From Saccoglossus kowalevskii (lineage: Eukaryota > Hemichordata > Enteropneusta > Harrimaniidae): DNA of 50,266 nt. Within the stretch, counting starts at the first letter, position 1. Each line of letters opens with the position of its first letter. The position numbers and the translations under genes are program-made. The stretch lies in assembly GCF_000003605.2 (NCBI RefSeq), contig NW_003105104.1:95064-145329 (forward strand), read 5' to 3'. Shown here in pieces: positions 39,518-50,266 of this stretch. The notes under the pieces are model-generated. The model did no database searches and was not told the origin of the DNA. It worked only from the letters and a program-made list of their open reading frames with translations.

Positions 39518-39653
39518 GCACGCTGATGAATACATATCTTCCTTCTGCGTAGTTTGCGATAGTGTCTCGCTGGTATTCTTTGCAAGAAATATCACGGTAG
39601 TCTAAACGTTCCAGAACTTTTATAATGCATTCGTCAAGATTTGTTTGTGTCAT
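39518..39653 (-). pseudogene. RecQ-like DNA helicase N-terminal fragment
   Basis: Starting at an ATG (39653), the frame reads MTQTNLDECIIKVLERLDYR, then a Q-motif-like KEYQRDTIANYAEG and RYVFISVP, followed at once by C and a stop. In RecQ-type helicases the same order (a hydrophobic helix, a Q with a following I, then G-x-D-V-F-x-x-x-P) leads into the Walker A motif T-G-x-G-K-S. Here the sequence ends exactly where Walker A should begin. It may be a first exon ending at a splice site (the next bases, CCGTGTTG, are a poor donor), or a truncated fragment. No further helicase motifs were found in the window. The frame is open upstream to 39869, so the start is uncertain. Confidence 0.5.
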
Positions 39654-39869
39654 GATATCAAAAAAACTGCTGTGGAAAGTGTCGCGATCGCGTATAGTAC
39701 AGTCAAAACAAACTTTGCGTGAGTCCCTGACCCTTTTCATGATGGGCCACAATAGAATGATAGACATCTGCGCATTTGCATATGAAAGTACCCGGATCTG
39801 GTAGGAAATCTCACCAGTGAAGCCTGCACGCCGCCATTGTTTTAATCTGTGATGACGCCAGACGTTCAA

Positions 39870-39925
39870 ATTTATGATACAGCAACGCTGATTGGTGGCG
39901 CCAGCTACTTGGCGCGCCCAATCAA
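39870..39925. promoter_or_regulatory. Inverted CCAAT-type sequences near the helicase fragment
   Basis: GATTGGTGGCGCCAG and TGGCGCGCCCAATC face each other about 8 bases apart, forming an inverted repeat of CCAAT plus GGCGCC motifs in locally GC-rich DNA. Such pairs occur in promoters bound by NF-Y. The function here is a guess. Confidence 0.35.
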
Positions 39926-40084
39926 ATGACTCAATTTAACTGCAGTGAAATACAGCTTTTCCTAACGCGATCACGCACGGGTTCGTAGGCCGGTTATGAA
40001 TGGCCGGCTTTAGCGAAACCGTGCGATTCGGACGATGAACAATACGTGGCACTACGATTACGGCAAGCCTTTGCACACTGAATC

Positions 40085-40590
40085 ATGTTTACACGTACTT
40101 CACGTACGTTGTGTTGTGTTGTGTCACAAACAAGTCCGACTCAACTCCTACAAGCACTGGTCGCAGAACCTACAAACCATTTGCTGTGCAGTGTTCAGGT
40201 AATGATAAGCCTGTCCTTCACTCTCTATTCACCACGGCGTCCATGTTGCGTCCTGTCCTTCCCGCCAAGTTGTCCCCAAAAAAGTTCTTCGTCTCTCCCG
40301 CTAAGTTATGACATTGGCGTCATTGACTGCACGCGACTCACCTCATTCACAATGACCGATTCTAATGCACTGTTTCCTGCCAGGTTCGCAATGTTCACAT
40401 GACAATGAGTAAATGTTCAAAACTAAGCGGCCGATGATGGTCGAGACCATTCATGAAGACGGGGGTGTCGCTATAACACAAGGTTTAGCACAGCATACAA
40501 ACTACCAAAATGTGGCAACAACATGCACAATCTAACAACAAGGGGCAGGAAGGGACTGTTGCCCCAAAGTTTACAAGGGAAAACTATGAA
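40085..40590. other. Unit-2-specific sequence with possible short exon, unassigned
   Basis: Two overlapping plus-strand frames are open (about 40085-40402). One reads TNKSDSTPTSTGRRTYKPF up to a TTCAG|GTAATG donor-like site at 40200. I do not recognise the product, and codon content is not decisive. Confidence 0.3.
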
Positions 40591-40854
40591 TGCGACATGT
40601 GCAATGGTCGGTGACTCTTTGATGTATATAATTAGATTTTATATACAGCAACTAAGCACGCTTACCACATATCAACTTTACAACAATGAACGTTGGTAGC
40701 TAAAGTTTGTTATATATTTAATTGTACATGTGCGAATGATCAATACAAAAACAAAATCACCTACAAACATTAATTCTGAAGAATGTCTGTGTTTCAAATT
40801 AATATTCATGACACATACTAATTATCATATGTTTATTTAAAAATTATTTCTTTG

Positions 40855-41030
40855 TAGGCCTGCAGATTGGGCCAGCATTTAGAGGTGGAGTGGCAAGTGG
40901 AGTACTACCAGCTAATTTTGATTTGTTTTTTTTATTAAAGTATGGGTACAGACTACCTCAAAAACAAAAATTAGTAAAAGTCCCTCCATGGCAACATTAT
41001 CAGATGACGTCATCAAAATGGCCGCCATAC
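40855..41030 (+). repeat. Left terminal inverted repeat
   Basis: Imperfect mirror of 43601-43781. Ends near TGACGTCATCAAAATGGCCG. Confidence 0.75.
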
Positions 41031-41479
41031 TAATTATCCTAGTTTTCAGGTTACGCTGTACAATATCAATTAATTTTAATTTTTTGACAGAAAAACTTTT
41101 TTTGTTTATCCCAAACACATATTATCAAGACTGTAAAAAACTGACCATGGTCAGTGACGTCAGCAAAGCAGTTTTCAGCAAATGATGTCACCGACGCCAT
41201 TTTGATCCCATAACTCTGGTAAATTCTAGGGAATATGGAGTGATATGGGAGTAGAAACAACCGTCATTAGAGACAGTAAAGGTGACAGTGGTATAACTGG
41301 ATTGATGAGAAGAGGTTCAGCAGTTCTACGATGGACAACTATGTGACATATATTGGGTCATTATGCTGAGTCAATGCATCTTCGTAGAGTGGGTTAAGAC
41401 TGACCAAGTCTAGCAGTCATGAGCAAGCAATGCCCACAATGATGAAAGGAGATGAGGTTGACACACAGCAGATAGTGAA

Positions 41480-43150
41480 GTACATAGAAGATAACATGGC
41501 AGACCCATTTGATGCCAATTCACATCCACTACTACATAGGCAGTGGTCTGGTTGCAACACTTGACATCAGCAATTCACTTCTTAATGCAATAGTTAAAGG
41601 CTCGACTTCTCATCTTACAATACATTCTGAGAACCCCAAATCATTCTATGACACAATTACCAAGTCAGGTTTAAAGACATTCAAGGACATGACGAAAACA
41701 TCAAAGGTAAATATTTCTGGAAAAACCAAGTGAATAGCAGTTTCACCTGAGTCGATTTACCAAAGAGCTCTAACATTAGCACAAGTGCGCGCAGAAGTGA
41801 ATCTGGCTACAGTACTCGGTTACCCTGTTACAGCAGCACTCTTTTCAAAGAAGATGGCAGTAGACGAATGACTACAAAAACTGACTTTCTTCATGCCCTG
41901 AAAGACTGTGTCAAAGAGTCTGTGTCAGAACCTTCTGAAAATGACAGTGTTGGAGAAGCATGAGAGAAGCATGTCCTAAAAAGATAGTAAGGCTCTTTGA
42001 AAAGTCAAAATAGGTTCACTTTATATTCGACCGACATGATGATAAACATTCTCCAAAGTGTGAGGAATAATCACATCGACAGGGTGCAGGAAGCACCCAC
42101 AAATATCTGTTGCTGGCAAGAGGCCAATACCAGACTGGAAGAACTTTATAGGTGTATTATGAAACAAAGAAGAATTGACAGCTTATCTTTCAGTATATCT
42201 TGAAGAAAATGTAGCAAAACATACCATAATACTTAGCAACTCTAGTCACAAGTTATTCCTTGCAGGAGGATATTCATGTGCCCTCAGTACAAAATGTATT
42301 ACAGCCAATGGTATTCAAGAAGTAAGTGAGTTGTTATCAACTGAGATTGAAGCTGACACTCGCATGCTTCTACATGCAATGGACTTTGATAGGAGGATCA
42401 GTTCCAATAGCCTCAGTGGAAGACTGGTTGTGCAATCACCAGACACTGGTGTAATGGTGCTCCTAATTCACTACATGCCACAGATGCAGGCTGTTAGAAC
42501 TAGAACTCTAGATCTGTGGCGCATGATTCCAATTCACAAGATAGCAGACAAAATCGGGTCACTTGCCTGTTCAGTAATGCATGCAGTTCATTCTTTAACT
42601 GGCTGCGATACAGTTTCCTCATTCTTTGGTATTGGAAAAAAGACAGTGATACAGAGAATGCTGAAACTTTCCAAAACAGAGTTAACTCATCTCCAGGCAC
42701 TTAGTAAATGAGGACTCAGTGATGAGTGCTTCTATTTGTGTTTTCCCTCTATGATCCAAAGAACAAATATAGTAGGGATAATCAGTCATCTCTTAACAGA
42801 CTCCGTGTTCGTCTAGTAGCAACACGTAGTGTATCTGTAGCAAAGCTTCCTCCATGCGAAGCTGCTTTCATTCAATATGTTAAACGTGCATCATGGCAGA
42901 CAGAGACATAGACATCAGCACATCTGACAAAACCAATACTCCCTAAGCATGCTAGACATGGCTGGATTCTAGAGAATGATATCCTTGTTACCGTTTTCTA
43001 TGAGAGACCTACAGCATTGGACAAACTAAAGGACTATTTCTGTGGCTACAGTGGAGCTACCAAATGCCAGGAAAGAACGACTTTGTCTTTGCTATCAAGA
43101 CGGACTTGCTTGTTCCAGGTGTGTAACTGTGGGGTGATGATCGGTGTGGC
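41480..43150 (+). pseudogene. Decayed gene of a FEN1/XPG-like (PIN-fold) nuclease family
   Basis: Pieces in successive frames follow the layout of a family that I remember as multi-copy and uncharacterised in invertebrate genomes. N-terminal pieces: DPFDANSHPLLH, then ISNSLLNAIVKG, FYDTITKSGLKTFKDM, and RMTTKTDFLHALKDC (about 41500-41910). The best-preserved block is open from 42175 to 42711: EIEADTRMLLHAMDF, VVQSPDTGVMVLL, then SLTGCDTVSSFFGIGKKT. C-terminal pieces (42730-43110) include LPPCEAAFIQYVKRASWQT and a cysteine-rich tail. The order E-A-D-T, S-P-D-T-D, L-T-G-C-D, G-I-G-K-K parallels the EAEAQ, E-D-x-D, L-G-x-D and helix-hairpin G-I-G motifs of FEN1-type nucleases, so I infer that ancestry. 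Here one expected acidic residue is Gly (SPDTG). Frameshifts and stops make it inactive. Confidence 0.7.
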
Positions 43151-43600
43151 AACCCTAACGGCTCGAATGAAGCAGTATACAATACTTCAGATAATATATA
43201 ATTGTAATATAATTGTATATTTCTGACCATCATAACATCTGTCTTATATTTATATTAAGTTATTTTTTCGAATATTTATTTAGGCAATAAATGAATACAA
43301 GGAAAACTGTCTACTCTGATTTATCTTCTGAAGAATCATTTAAACTAGAATATATATGTATAACATGACGTGCTGAATAAAAGATGCCCAATGCCTTTAT
43401 ATTTCAGAAAACAAAATGGTGGATAATCATGTGACTATATGCAAATTAGGTAGCAATTTTTGCACTAATTGTTCTAAGAGTGGGTCATATATATCGGTAG
43501 TTGGTCACATATATCGGTAGTGTGTTAGTTCAACAGACGTGTGTGTGTCAACAATGTAAATAACCTGCCAATCACTACTCAACGGAATGCAAACCAGCAC

Positions 43601-43781
43601 AAAATGGCGGCAGTATTGATGACGTCATTTCAGTATGTTACCGTGGGAGGATTTTTAGTAATTTTGGTTTCAGGTGTCCTCAGAACCTATACATTACAAA
43701 AAAATAAAAATTAGCCGGTAGTACCTCCCTTGCCACTTCAACTATTTTTAGAGCAGATGTTGGTTATAATCTGCAGGCCTA
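43601..43781 (-). repeat. Right terminal inverted repeat
   Basis: Imperfect mirror of 40855-41030, ending CTGCAGGCCTA. Confidence 0.75.
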
Positions 43782-43784
43782 TTA

Positions 43785-45670
43785 AAGCTTAAAGATTATT
43801 TAAATACATATTATGGATAAAGTATATTATACGATTATCAGGTGTATGTGCAGCGTTTATGAATTAATTGTATCTAAAAGAAGCCATACCATACCATACC
43901 ATATATATAACTTTAACTAATACTTGTAGTATCCAATAATGATGCAATATATTGCTCGTATCAATCATGGAAATGTTCAACACTATTTACTGAGTTCAAC
44001 TTATTGAAACATAATTGAGATTTAAAGGGATGATCAACAAAAAATCTGGAACTGTTTCAGACGTGGTTCTATAGGGTTATGTGGAATCGTCAATGTGGTC
44101 GCGTGCAAAATATCAAGCAATGTAGTAGTGTCCACAATTAACAATGATGGATTTCGAATATAAATAAAGAGGTCTAGAAAACATACACATTGATCTGACA
44201 CGTCGTATGTTTTAATTTGTAGGACTTTTTCTCATACAAATTCAGTGCTATACAATAAATCAAAGTTCAAATCAAAGTGTTTTTCGTTATAGGCAAATTA
44301 AAAATGTTGTTTGTGATGCAGTCTCAAGGCACACGAAATGTTTTTATTGCATTTGTTGTATATTATAATCATTATATTTAATGCAGTGACCAGTGACCCT
44401 GCTTTTATGTGTGCACAAAATGAAGTTACCCTCCCCAATCGCTTACATGAAACTCCTCCTAAAAACATTGCCCCTGTAATTTCTGTCCAGTTCCTTATAG
44501 GCAAATTAAAAATGTGGTTTGTGAGGCAGTCCCAAGGCACACGAAAGGTGCGAAGGATACTTGTAATATGCGTTTCCAGTGGCAACCACACTATAGCAGC
44601 ATTTAGTCGATGCGAGCACAGTCATACGAGGAGACACGACAGCGAACTGTGAGAACCTTTCTAAACACAGCATCAGATACAAGTACCACTACAATTGTGG
44701 TTGTTCGACCCTCTCCAGGGTCACAGCCTTGTTGCACCGCAATCAGAGACAAAACATCTAGTAATTTAGCATTCGTAAATCCCGTGCGCCGGTGCAATGA
44801 CCGAGCTGTCACAAATGACGCGCCATTGATACAGAGGTTCGTTGTGAATTATTCTAATTCACTGGCGAGACATTTACGCCACATAAAAGCAGGTATTATA
44901 TTGTTAGTGATTTTGAAAAAACGTTCAATATTTGTTTGCAAACCAAATATGTGTTTAAAACGACGGATATCAGAGGCTTTTTGCTTCAGGTGACCTACAA
45001 ACACATACAATTTGATTTGTTTCTTGCTGTCAACAAACTAAATCACTTTGATTAGGGAGATTCAAAATCAGTTCTTTTGCCACATTGTTGCTGATGCATG
45101 AACGGACGAGATATGAAAACCAAGTTCTAGTGACAAATGGGTATAGGCAAAGTACAAATTGGGAGAGAACAAATTACGCATGCCGATCGGATTCAGTGGG
45201 AATTACGTTATACCCTTCTTTTATTGACGCTTCTCCAAAACTAGGAAAAGGAGGGGACCTCTATCGAAGAAAAGGTAATTGTCAATTTTATGAGATGTGC
45301 AATCACGCAGATAGAAGAGAGGTGTAGGAGATCGAATCTGAGTGCAGTGCGATGGACACATCAACTCGCAACCATATAATCGTAATTAGAACGTTTTGCA
45401 AGGCCACGAGTTATGCACTGCCAACATCTTCAAAGACTTATTTAAACAACTTAGGACCGAAGGACCCAATAATTTTAACATAAAATAGCAATTTGCCTGG
45501 GAGATTTTGAGAAGTGATCGCATTAGTTTGTTTTAACCTTTTATTTTGGACAAGTGGTCGGGAAGGAATGCGAATTCCCTAATATAATGGGGGTAAATTA
45601 CCTCATAACCCCTGCAACATTCAGACATATTATCACAGATCATTATCTATACTAACCTTGATAATGACAT
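43785..45670. other. Shared non-coding sequence of unit 2
   Basis: Matches 15745-15910 and 19065-21780 of unit 1 with insertions removed. Around 44290-44560 a segment starting TTATAGGCAAATTAAAAATG occurs twice, bracketing an insert of about 160 bp (44340-44500) that unit 1 lacks. This looks like a local duplication plus insertion. Confidence 0.6.
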
Positions 45671-45677
45671 ACTCGAT

Positions 45678-46350
45678 GGTCAAGTTCATGTGGAGGAAAT
45701 CTTTCGTTGCATTAATTTGATGGGTAATGGTAAGGCTCCGGAAAATGACGGAGGAATTCAGATTGAATTTACTAAATAGGTTACAGAAATGATGTTGTTT
45801 TTTTTTAAATCTACACAATTCGTGTGACTTCCCCCCGAGGAATGGGCAAGTGCTTTATGAACCTCAATTCACACAAAAAATGTTCAAGAGATGCACCACA
45901 AACTATATAGACTAACTAACTTCTTGTATTCGGTAAATTGTTAGTGTCCACAGTTTGCAAACGTCTTCAAATATGGCTTTTTAAACTATAAAAGGCACTG
46001 ACTGGTTTCAAAAAGAATATCGAACAATCAATAATATTTTTGTCTTTCAAGCATAATTAACAAGTACCCACGGGTCCATTTATATTGTGCGTTATTTGAT
46101 TGTGAAAAAGCTTTTGAAAGGGTACATTATTATATACCGATATACAAACTAGCAAAGGTTGGTGTGCATGGCCAAGTTATTGAAATTATTAAGGACATTT
46201 CAGCTCTGTTAAAGCAAGCGTCAAAACGACTCTGGTTATGATTGGATTTTTGTCTTGCGATCTGGGTTTGCAACAATGATCCCTAATTTCTCCATTATTG
46301 TTCCGTTTCCATGTTAGTGATTTGCTTTAGTGAGGAAACTAGATGTTTTT
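45678..46350 (+). pseudogene. Decayed LINE reverse transcriptase fragment, unit 2
   Basis: Counterpart of 21811-22480. Clear pieces: VHVEEIFRCIN, GNGKAPENDGGIQIEF, the CEKAFERVH block with catalytic Asp lost to frame changes, VGVHGQVIEIIKDI, and the SLISPLLF-like block. Both copies share the main lesions. Confidence 0.8.
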
Positions 46351-47540
46351 TCTGGGATTCACGTTGGGTGACTGCGTTGGACAATTTAGCTTCGCTTTAT
46401 TTCAACAATTGCTTCAACTGGTGAATTCCTTGACGCGAGCGGTATTCACAAATTACTTATCGAATGACAGATTGAATCCGGGATTGAATCGAATACGAAC
46501 CACGAACAAGATGGTGTAATGGGATCCCTTTATCTGGGATCATCGTTGTAAACCATTTAAGGCAACAATTAACATTTTATTTAACGTATATGCGTAAACA
46601 TTCCATATTAATCTCCATTACACCTTGGAGACATCCATTACACATCACGTCATCACAGATATGCAAATAATATTATATTATATGTATCGTCGTACTAAAC
46701 AGTGAATAATATAGTAAATATAGTCACAAATGTGTTGACGTGAATAAATTAACTCGTCGACGCAAAAGTTATCTTATGAGTATAATGCGTACGACAATCG
46801 ATCATTATAACCACTGATATTGCAGCCATCACTGCCTTCATATCGAACACCACCAGCGCCAACAATATCTACTAATATAATATAGACAAATATCAAATAA
46901 CTGTGGATGTGCCTTCTTATTCTGTATTTACATTGCATTTTATTTTGTATTTGTTTTCGATTTTGAATAATCATGTGCCATTTCCTATTTACCGCAACAC
47001 ACAACACTTTTTAATTGGCATTTTCAAAAACAATCACACCTAATACATATAATGCGTGCATTGACATGCCATTCAATAAGGTGGTATGTTGACTGATATG
47101 TATTTAGGCCGAGGCGATATTGCGAATCTACATACTTAAATGGTTTAGTTGGATTGCTTGACAATTTGCCCTGTCACAGGTTAATACTATTTCGCACTGA
47201 AGTGCGATTTCTCGGTAACGGCGTTTTTTATGTCTACGGTACAGTGTCGTCCCTTTAATGTAGAATGGAGTTTTGTTGGCACATGTTAATCAAAATGAAC
47301 GTTTTATAGAATCTATAAGATTATCTAACTAATCTATGAACATTTCAGAACCTTATCGTAAATGGAACATGTTTAAAACAATGTCCAGCATTATAATACC
47401 ACGAACGAACAAATATGTCATTCACTGCAAAGTCAGCAAACTACACACATAGAGCTCTATGCAAAACACAATCCTCCATAAGTAAAATGAAGCAGAGCAT
47501 TATTGATATTCTCTATTTTACTGTTTACAAACTCCAAAAT
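46351..47540. other. Shared non-coding sequence of unit 2
   Basis: Aligns with 22480-23170, 23475-23695 and 25705-26060 of unit 1. No gene recognised. Confidence 0.6.
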
Positions 47541-47544
47541 GACG

Positions 47545-47793
47545 AGTTGCCATTAAGCCACTTTAAAATCGCATTCCATCGACCGTTCAACATAAACTTC
47601 CACAATTTATAACACACATAAAGCAAAGTGTATATATTCAATTTACAAAGTGTTTTTGTTTTGGTGTATTTGGACTGCACTTTAGTTTTCGGCGACTATT
47701 AAAATGAGAACTTTGTTTAGTTTGAGCTTAACACATGACCGAGGACAGGCAGATAGACAAATAATTTCACATTTTGCTCTGTTGTTGGAGTAA
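47545..47793 (+). repeat. Dispersed repeat, copy 3 of 3
   Basis: Diverged match to 24190-24463 and 26068-26267, from the CCACTTTAAAATC segment to CACATTTTGCTCTG. Confidence 0.7.
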
Positions 47794-47866
47794 CTCGCTG
47801 TTTTATGTAATATTTTCGCCTGCTACATGTCCATAAACATATAACCTTACCTATATATTGTATATA

Positions 47867-47892
47867 CCTATATATATATATATATATATATT
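47867..47892. repeat. TA dinucleotide microsatellite
   Basis: About 12-13 TA units just beyond the right edge of unit 2, preceded by related TATATTGTATATACC sequence. Confidence 0.9.
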
Positions 47893-50160
47893 TGTTGAAA
47901 GACAGCTGATGAGAATGTTGGGAGGTTGTGGACTGACCGAGGGGCAGCAGTGAATAACTTGTTTGTTTGTTCATGGTATTTATAATGCTGGACATTACCT
48001 TTAAAACAGTGGTCAATTAACAACACATTGTTATGATGACTGAATTTGCATATTCCCATGTATTTTAAATAATTAATAAATCACAAAGTCAAGTATGAAA
48101 TATTTTTACATGCTTACCAATTACCTACAATGTACTTGATGTCAAAACATTAGTTCCAGAAGATTTCAGGACCATTTAAAAAATAATGCAACTCCACTAT
48201 TCATCTATTGATATGCAAATTAGGGCATATCTTTGTTTTAATTCGTACTTCAAAATTATCAATCAAATAAGCACAACTCCCCAGGCACTCATCGAACGGC
48301 GCCCTCTGAGGTCACATTGTGATAACCAAGCGAACATAGGACAGTATACGTCTGAATATAGTTTTGAAACTTGGCCCACATAATTAATAATATTTTTTAC
48401 ACTGACTTTTACAAGTCTATGTGACTAAATGAGAGTGAAAACATTGAGAGGATAATTGTGGTCGAAAAAATAATAATTTACCCGTCTTCGAGTACTCAAT
48501 AAAACAGAGAACTTAAAAGGCATTACTAAGCAATGCTATTAAATGACCGAGTTCTACATTAGCACTACACTAATACTGTGCTAGGTGAGTAGATTAAATA
48601 AATAAATAGCGTAATTTATAACGAAATGTATTTCATTTCAACGCCAATGAATATGTTCTTAATTACCGATTAATATATTAATAATATTAAAGATCAAACA
48701 TAATTTGCTAATTCTTTGTATTTTATTTGTCTTGAAATATTACTATGAATTTAGGAATTATTTCCTCCATCAGAACGAAAGAATTTTAAAGTCCTCATCG
48801 AAATGCTACATGAAACACAAGATTCGAAGTCGTAACTCGGCAAATGAGCCTAATCACTCTAAACTGACGCGCCCCCGGTTACGCCATGTCGAACTTTGTA
48901 TAGTGTATAGTGAATGTGCTCTTAAAATAACAAGTTGTGATTTAATTCTGAATGGATAGGAAAAATATACAATTACATTCGAAGTAAATTTTGTATATTT
49001 ATAAAGCACCATTTTAATATGGCAAGATGTGAGTTTGAAGGCCAAAGTGTTGGAAGAGGATTACCTGTTTTAGTGTTTTATTCACAATTGGGTCTTCTCA
49101 CTGACATTTTCAGTTCAATCGAGGCAAACAAAACAATTTTGTTATTTACACTATAGGCTGATAATTGCAATATTTTGGATGTTAAAATAATGATCACAGC
49201 ACCTGTACATTTCCAATGAATGCAACAAAAATATACCATGCACAATAAAAACAACTATGCACTCCTTTCATGTGTTTACCAATTTCTGAATTCGCATGGT
49301 TTTTCTTTCACCTCTTTGTGTAAATCCGGAAGCGCGTGACTAGTTATCTCAAATTGACTAATAATGTTAATGATTCACGCGATAATAATCAGATTAATCA
49401 GAACAAATAATGGGCCACTCATCAATGTTACAAATAAACACTAGGTATGGAGAAATATTTCACAACGCAACATGTATATACTGTAATAACTCCATTAAAC
49501 TAATCAGTCATATAACAACGTATCCCCTATGTTTTACTAGTATAGTTATTACATATGGTTACACACACATGTAATCACTTTTTGGTTTGGTTTTGGAGAA
49601 CTAGCCATTGTTTATCGATGGTATTTTTTAAAAAGATTTGCATAAAAAATCTAACTTGCTTTTTCACGATCTCTTGGAATTCATATCACTCAACTGTTTT
49701 AGAATAGGAAAAAGACCTTCCCAAATACGTCAGTAATTTATTTATTTATTCTACTTATTTTATTGTACTGTCGTTCCTGAACACTTGAAATGAGCAAAAT
49801 CAGTGATGAGTTTGATGTATGGCTTTTGCAATGCACACTTGTACATCTAATTGTTATGTATGATAATGTACATAACGTTGTCATGCCAACACACTAAATA
49901 ATCTGATGATCATTCGTAGTGACACCAAACCGGCAAATACAAAGTGTCAATATTGCGATATTGAATTATGAATAGTTTACATTGTATGCTTTTGTCAACA
50001 AAATTTATATAAAGACAGACCTTTCCGATGTAGACACATACATTGCCCATCTTCTCCATCGACCATCACATACGTCATTGATGACTGAAAAAGTATATAT
50101 CATTATATTAAATGAAATAAAACCAAATATGAATGAATAATTGTAAACCGTAAGAATAAT
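47893..50160. other. Right flank, no gene recognised
   Basis: AT-rich, open frames below about 85 codons without motif. No unit counterpart. Confidence 0.55.
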
Positions 50161-50167
50161 TGTAAAC

Positions 50168-50251
50168 TTTGTAACCCGGCGTTGTCTTAGCTACGTAACT
50201 GTGGCATATTTTGTAAACCGGCACTATTTTAGCTACATAACTGTGGAATGT
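50168..50251 (+). repeat. Two tandem copies of a 42-bp repeat
   Basis: TTTGTAACCCGGCGTTGTCT and TTTGTAAACCGGCACTATTT begin two similar units 42 bases apart. Both continue TTAGCTACGTAACTGTGG or the near-identical TTAGCTACATAACTGTGG. The array may continue past the window end. Confidence 0.7.
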
Positions 50252-50266
50252 TTGTATACTAGCATT

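Larger units (their letters stand above)
40855..43781 (+). mobile_element. 2.9-kb inverted-repeat element carrying a FEN1-like nuclease gene
   Basis: Left end TAGGCCTGCAGATT is mirrored by AATCTGCAGGCCTA at 43768-43781. The imperfect inverted match continues inward for about 180 bp (40855-41030 and 43601-43781), sharing GTACTACC, GCTAATTTT and TGACGTCATCA. Unit 1 has the empty site: the flanks ATTTAAAAATTATTTC and AAAGCTTAAAGATTATTT are adjacent near 15725-15760. The outermost TA could be a TA target duplication, but a longer one was not seen. The interior carries a decayed single gene (41480-43150). No classical DDE transposase was recognised. Confidence 0.75.

Noticed and set aside
40085-40402. 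Plus-strand 105-codon frame as a gene
   Set aside because: Two frames are open together, composition is Ser/Pro-rich, and no domain was recognised; kept only as an unassigned region.

Overview
The window is animal nuclear DNA. It is AT-rich, its genes are split by GT-AG introns, it contains decayed BEL/Pao, Ty3/gypsy and LINE polymerase fragments, LTR and terminal-inverted-repeat elements and microsatellites, and it has no operons or ribosome-binding sites. The repeat content and secreted-protease architecture suggest a (probably marine) invertebrate; I cannot name the phylum from sequence alone.

The main structure is a direct tandem segmental duplication. Unit 1 runs from about 2745 to 26310 and unit 2 from about 28905 to 47835, with about 2.6 kb of unshared sequence between them. 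Each unit begins with one minus-strand gene for a secreted trypsin-like serine protease: copy A at 3492-11055 and copy B at 29783-36313. I reconstruct both as nine exons: signal peptide, a 13-nt microexon (tentative), two 8-cysteine modules on separate exons, a 24-nt linker microexon, and four exons carrying His, Asp, the S1-pocket Asp, and the GDSGGP serine. Copy B keeps an open frame of 381 residues. Copy A has a one-base insertion in its second cysteine module that would cause early termination.

About 15 kb of each unit beyond the protease promoter (11.4-26.3 kb and 36.8-47.8 kb) is shared non-coding sequence, a shared decayed LINE reverse transcriptase, and insertions private to one unit. 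Unit 1 has a solo LTR, a non-autonomous LTR retrotransposon with a 50-N assembly gap, a LINE tail, a broken SAM-domain gene and a hAT-like MITE. Unit 2 has a Ty3/gypsy pol remnant and a 0.7-kb foldback element in the protease introns, a RecQ-like helicase fragment, and a 2.9-kb inverted-repeat element carrying a decayed FEN1/XPG-like nuclease gene. Because each unit supplies the empty site for the other's insertions, several boundaries and target-site duplications can be read directly.

The left flank (1-2745) holds a BEL/Pao pol remnant. The spacer (26310-28900) and right flank (47835-50266) show no recognisable gene. The strongest candidates for something undescribed are the 8-cysteine module fused to the protease and the FEN1-like-nuclease inverted-repeat element.
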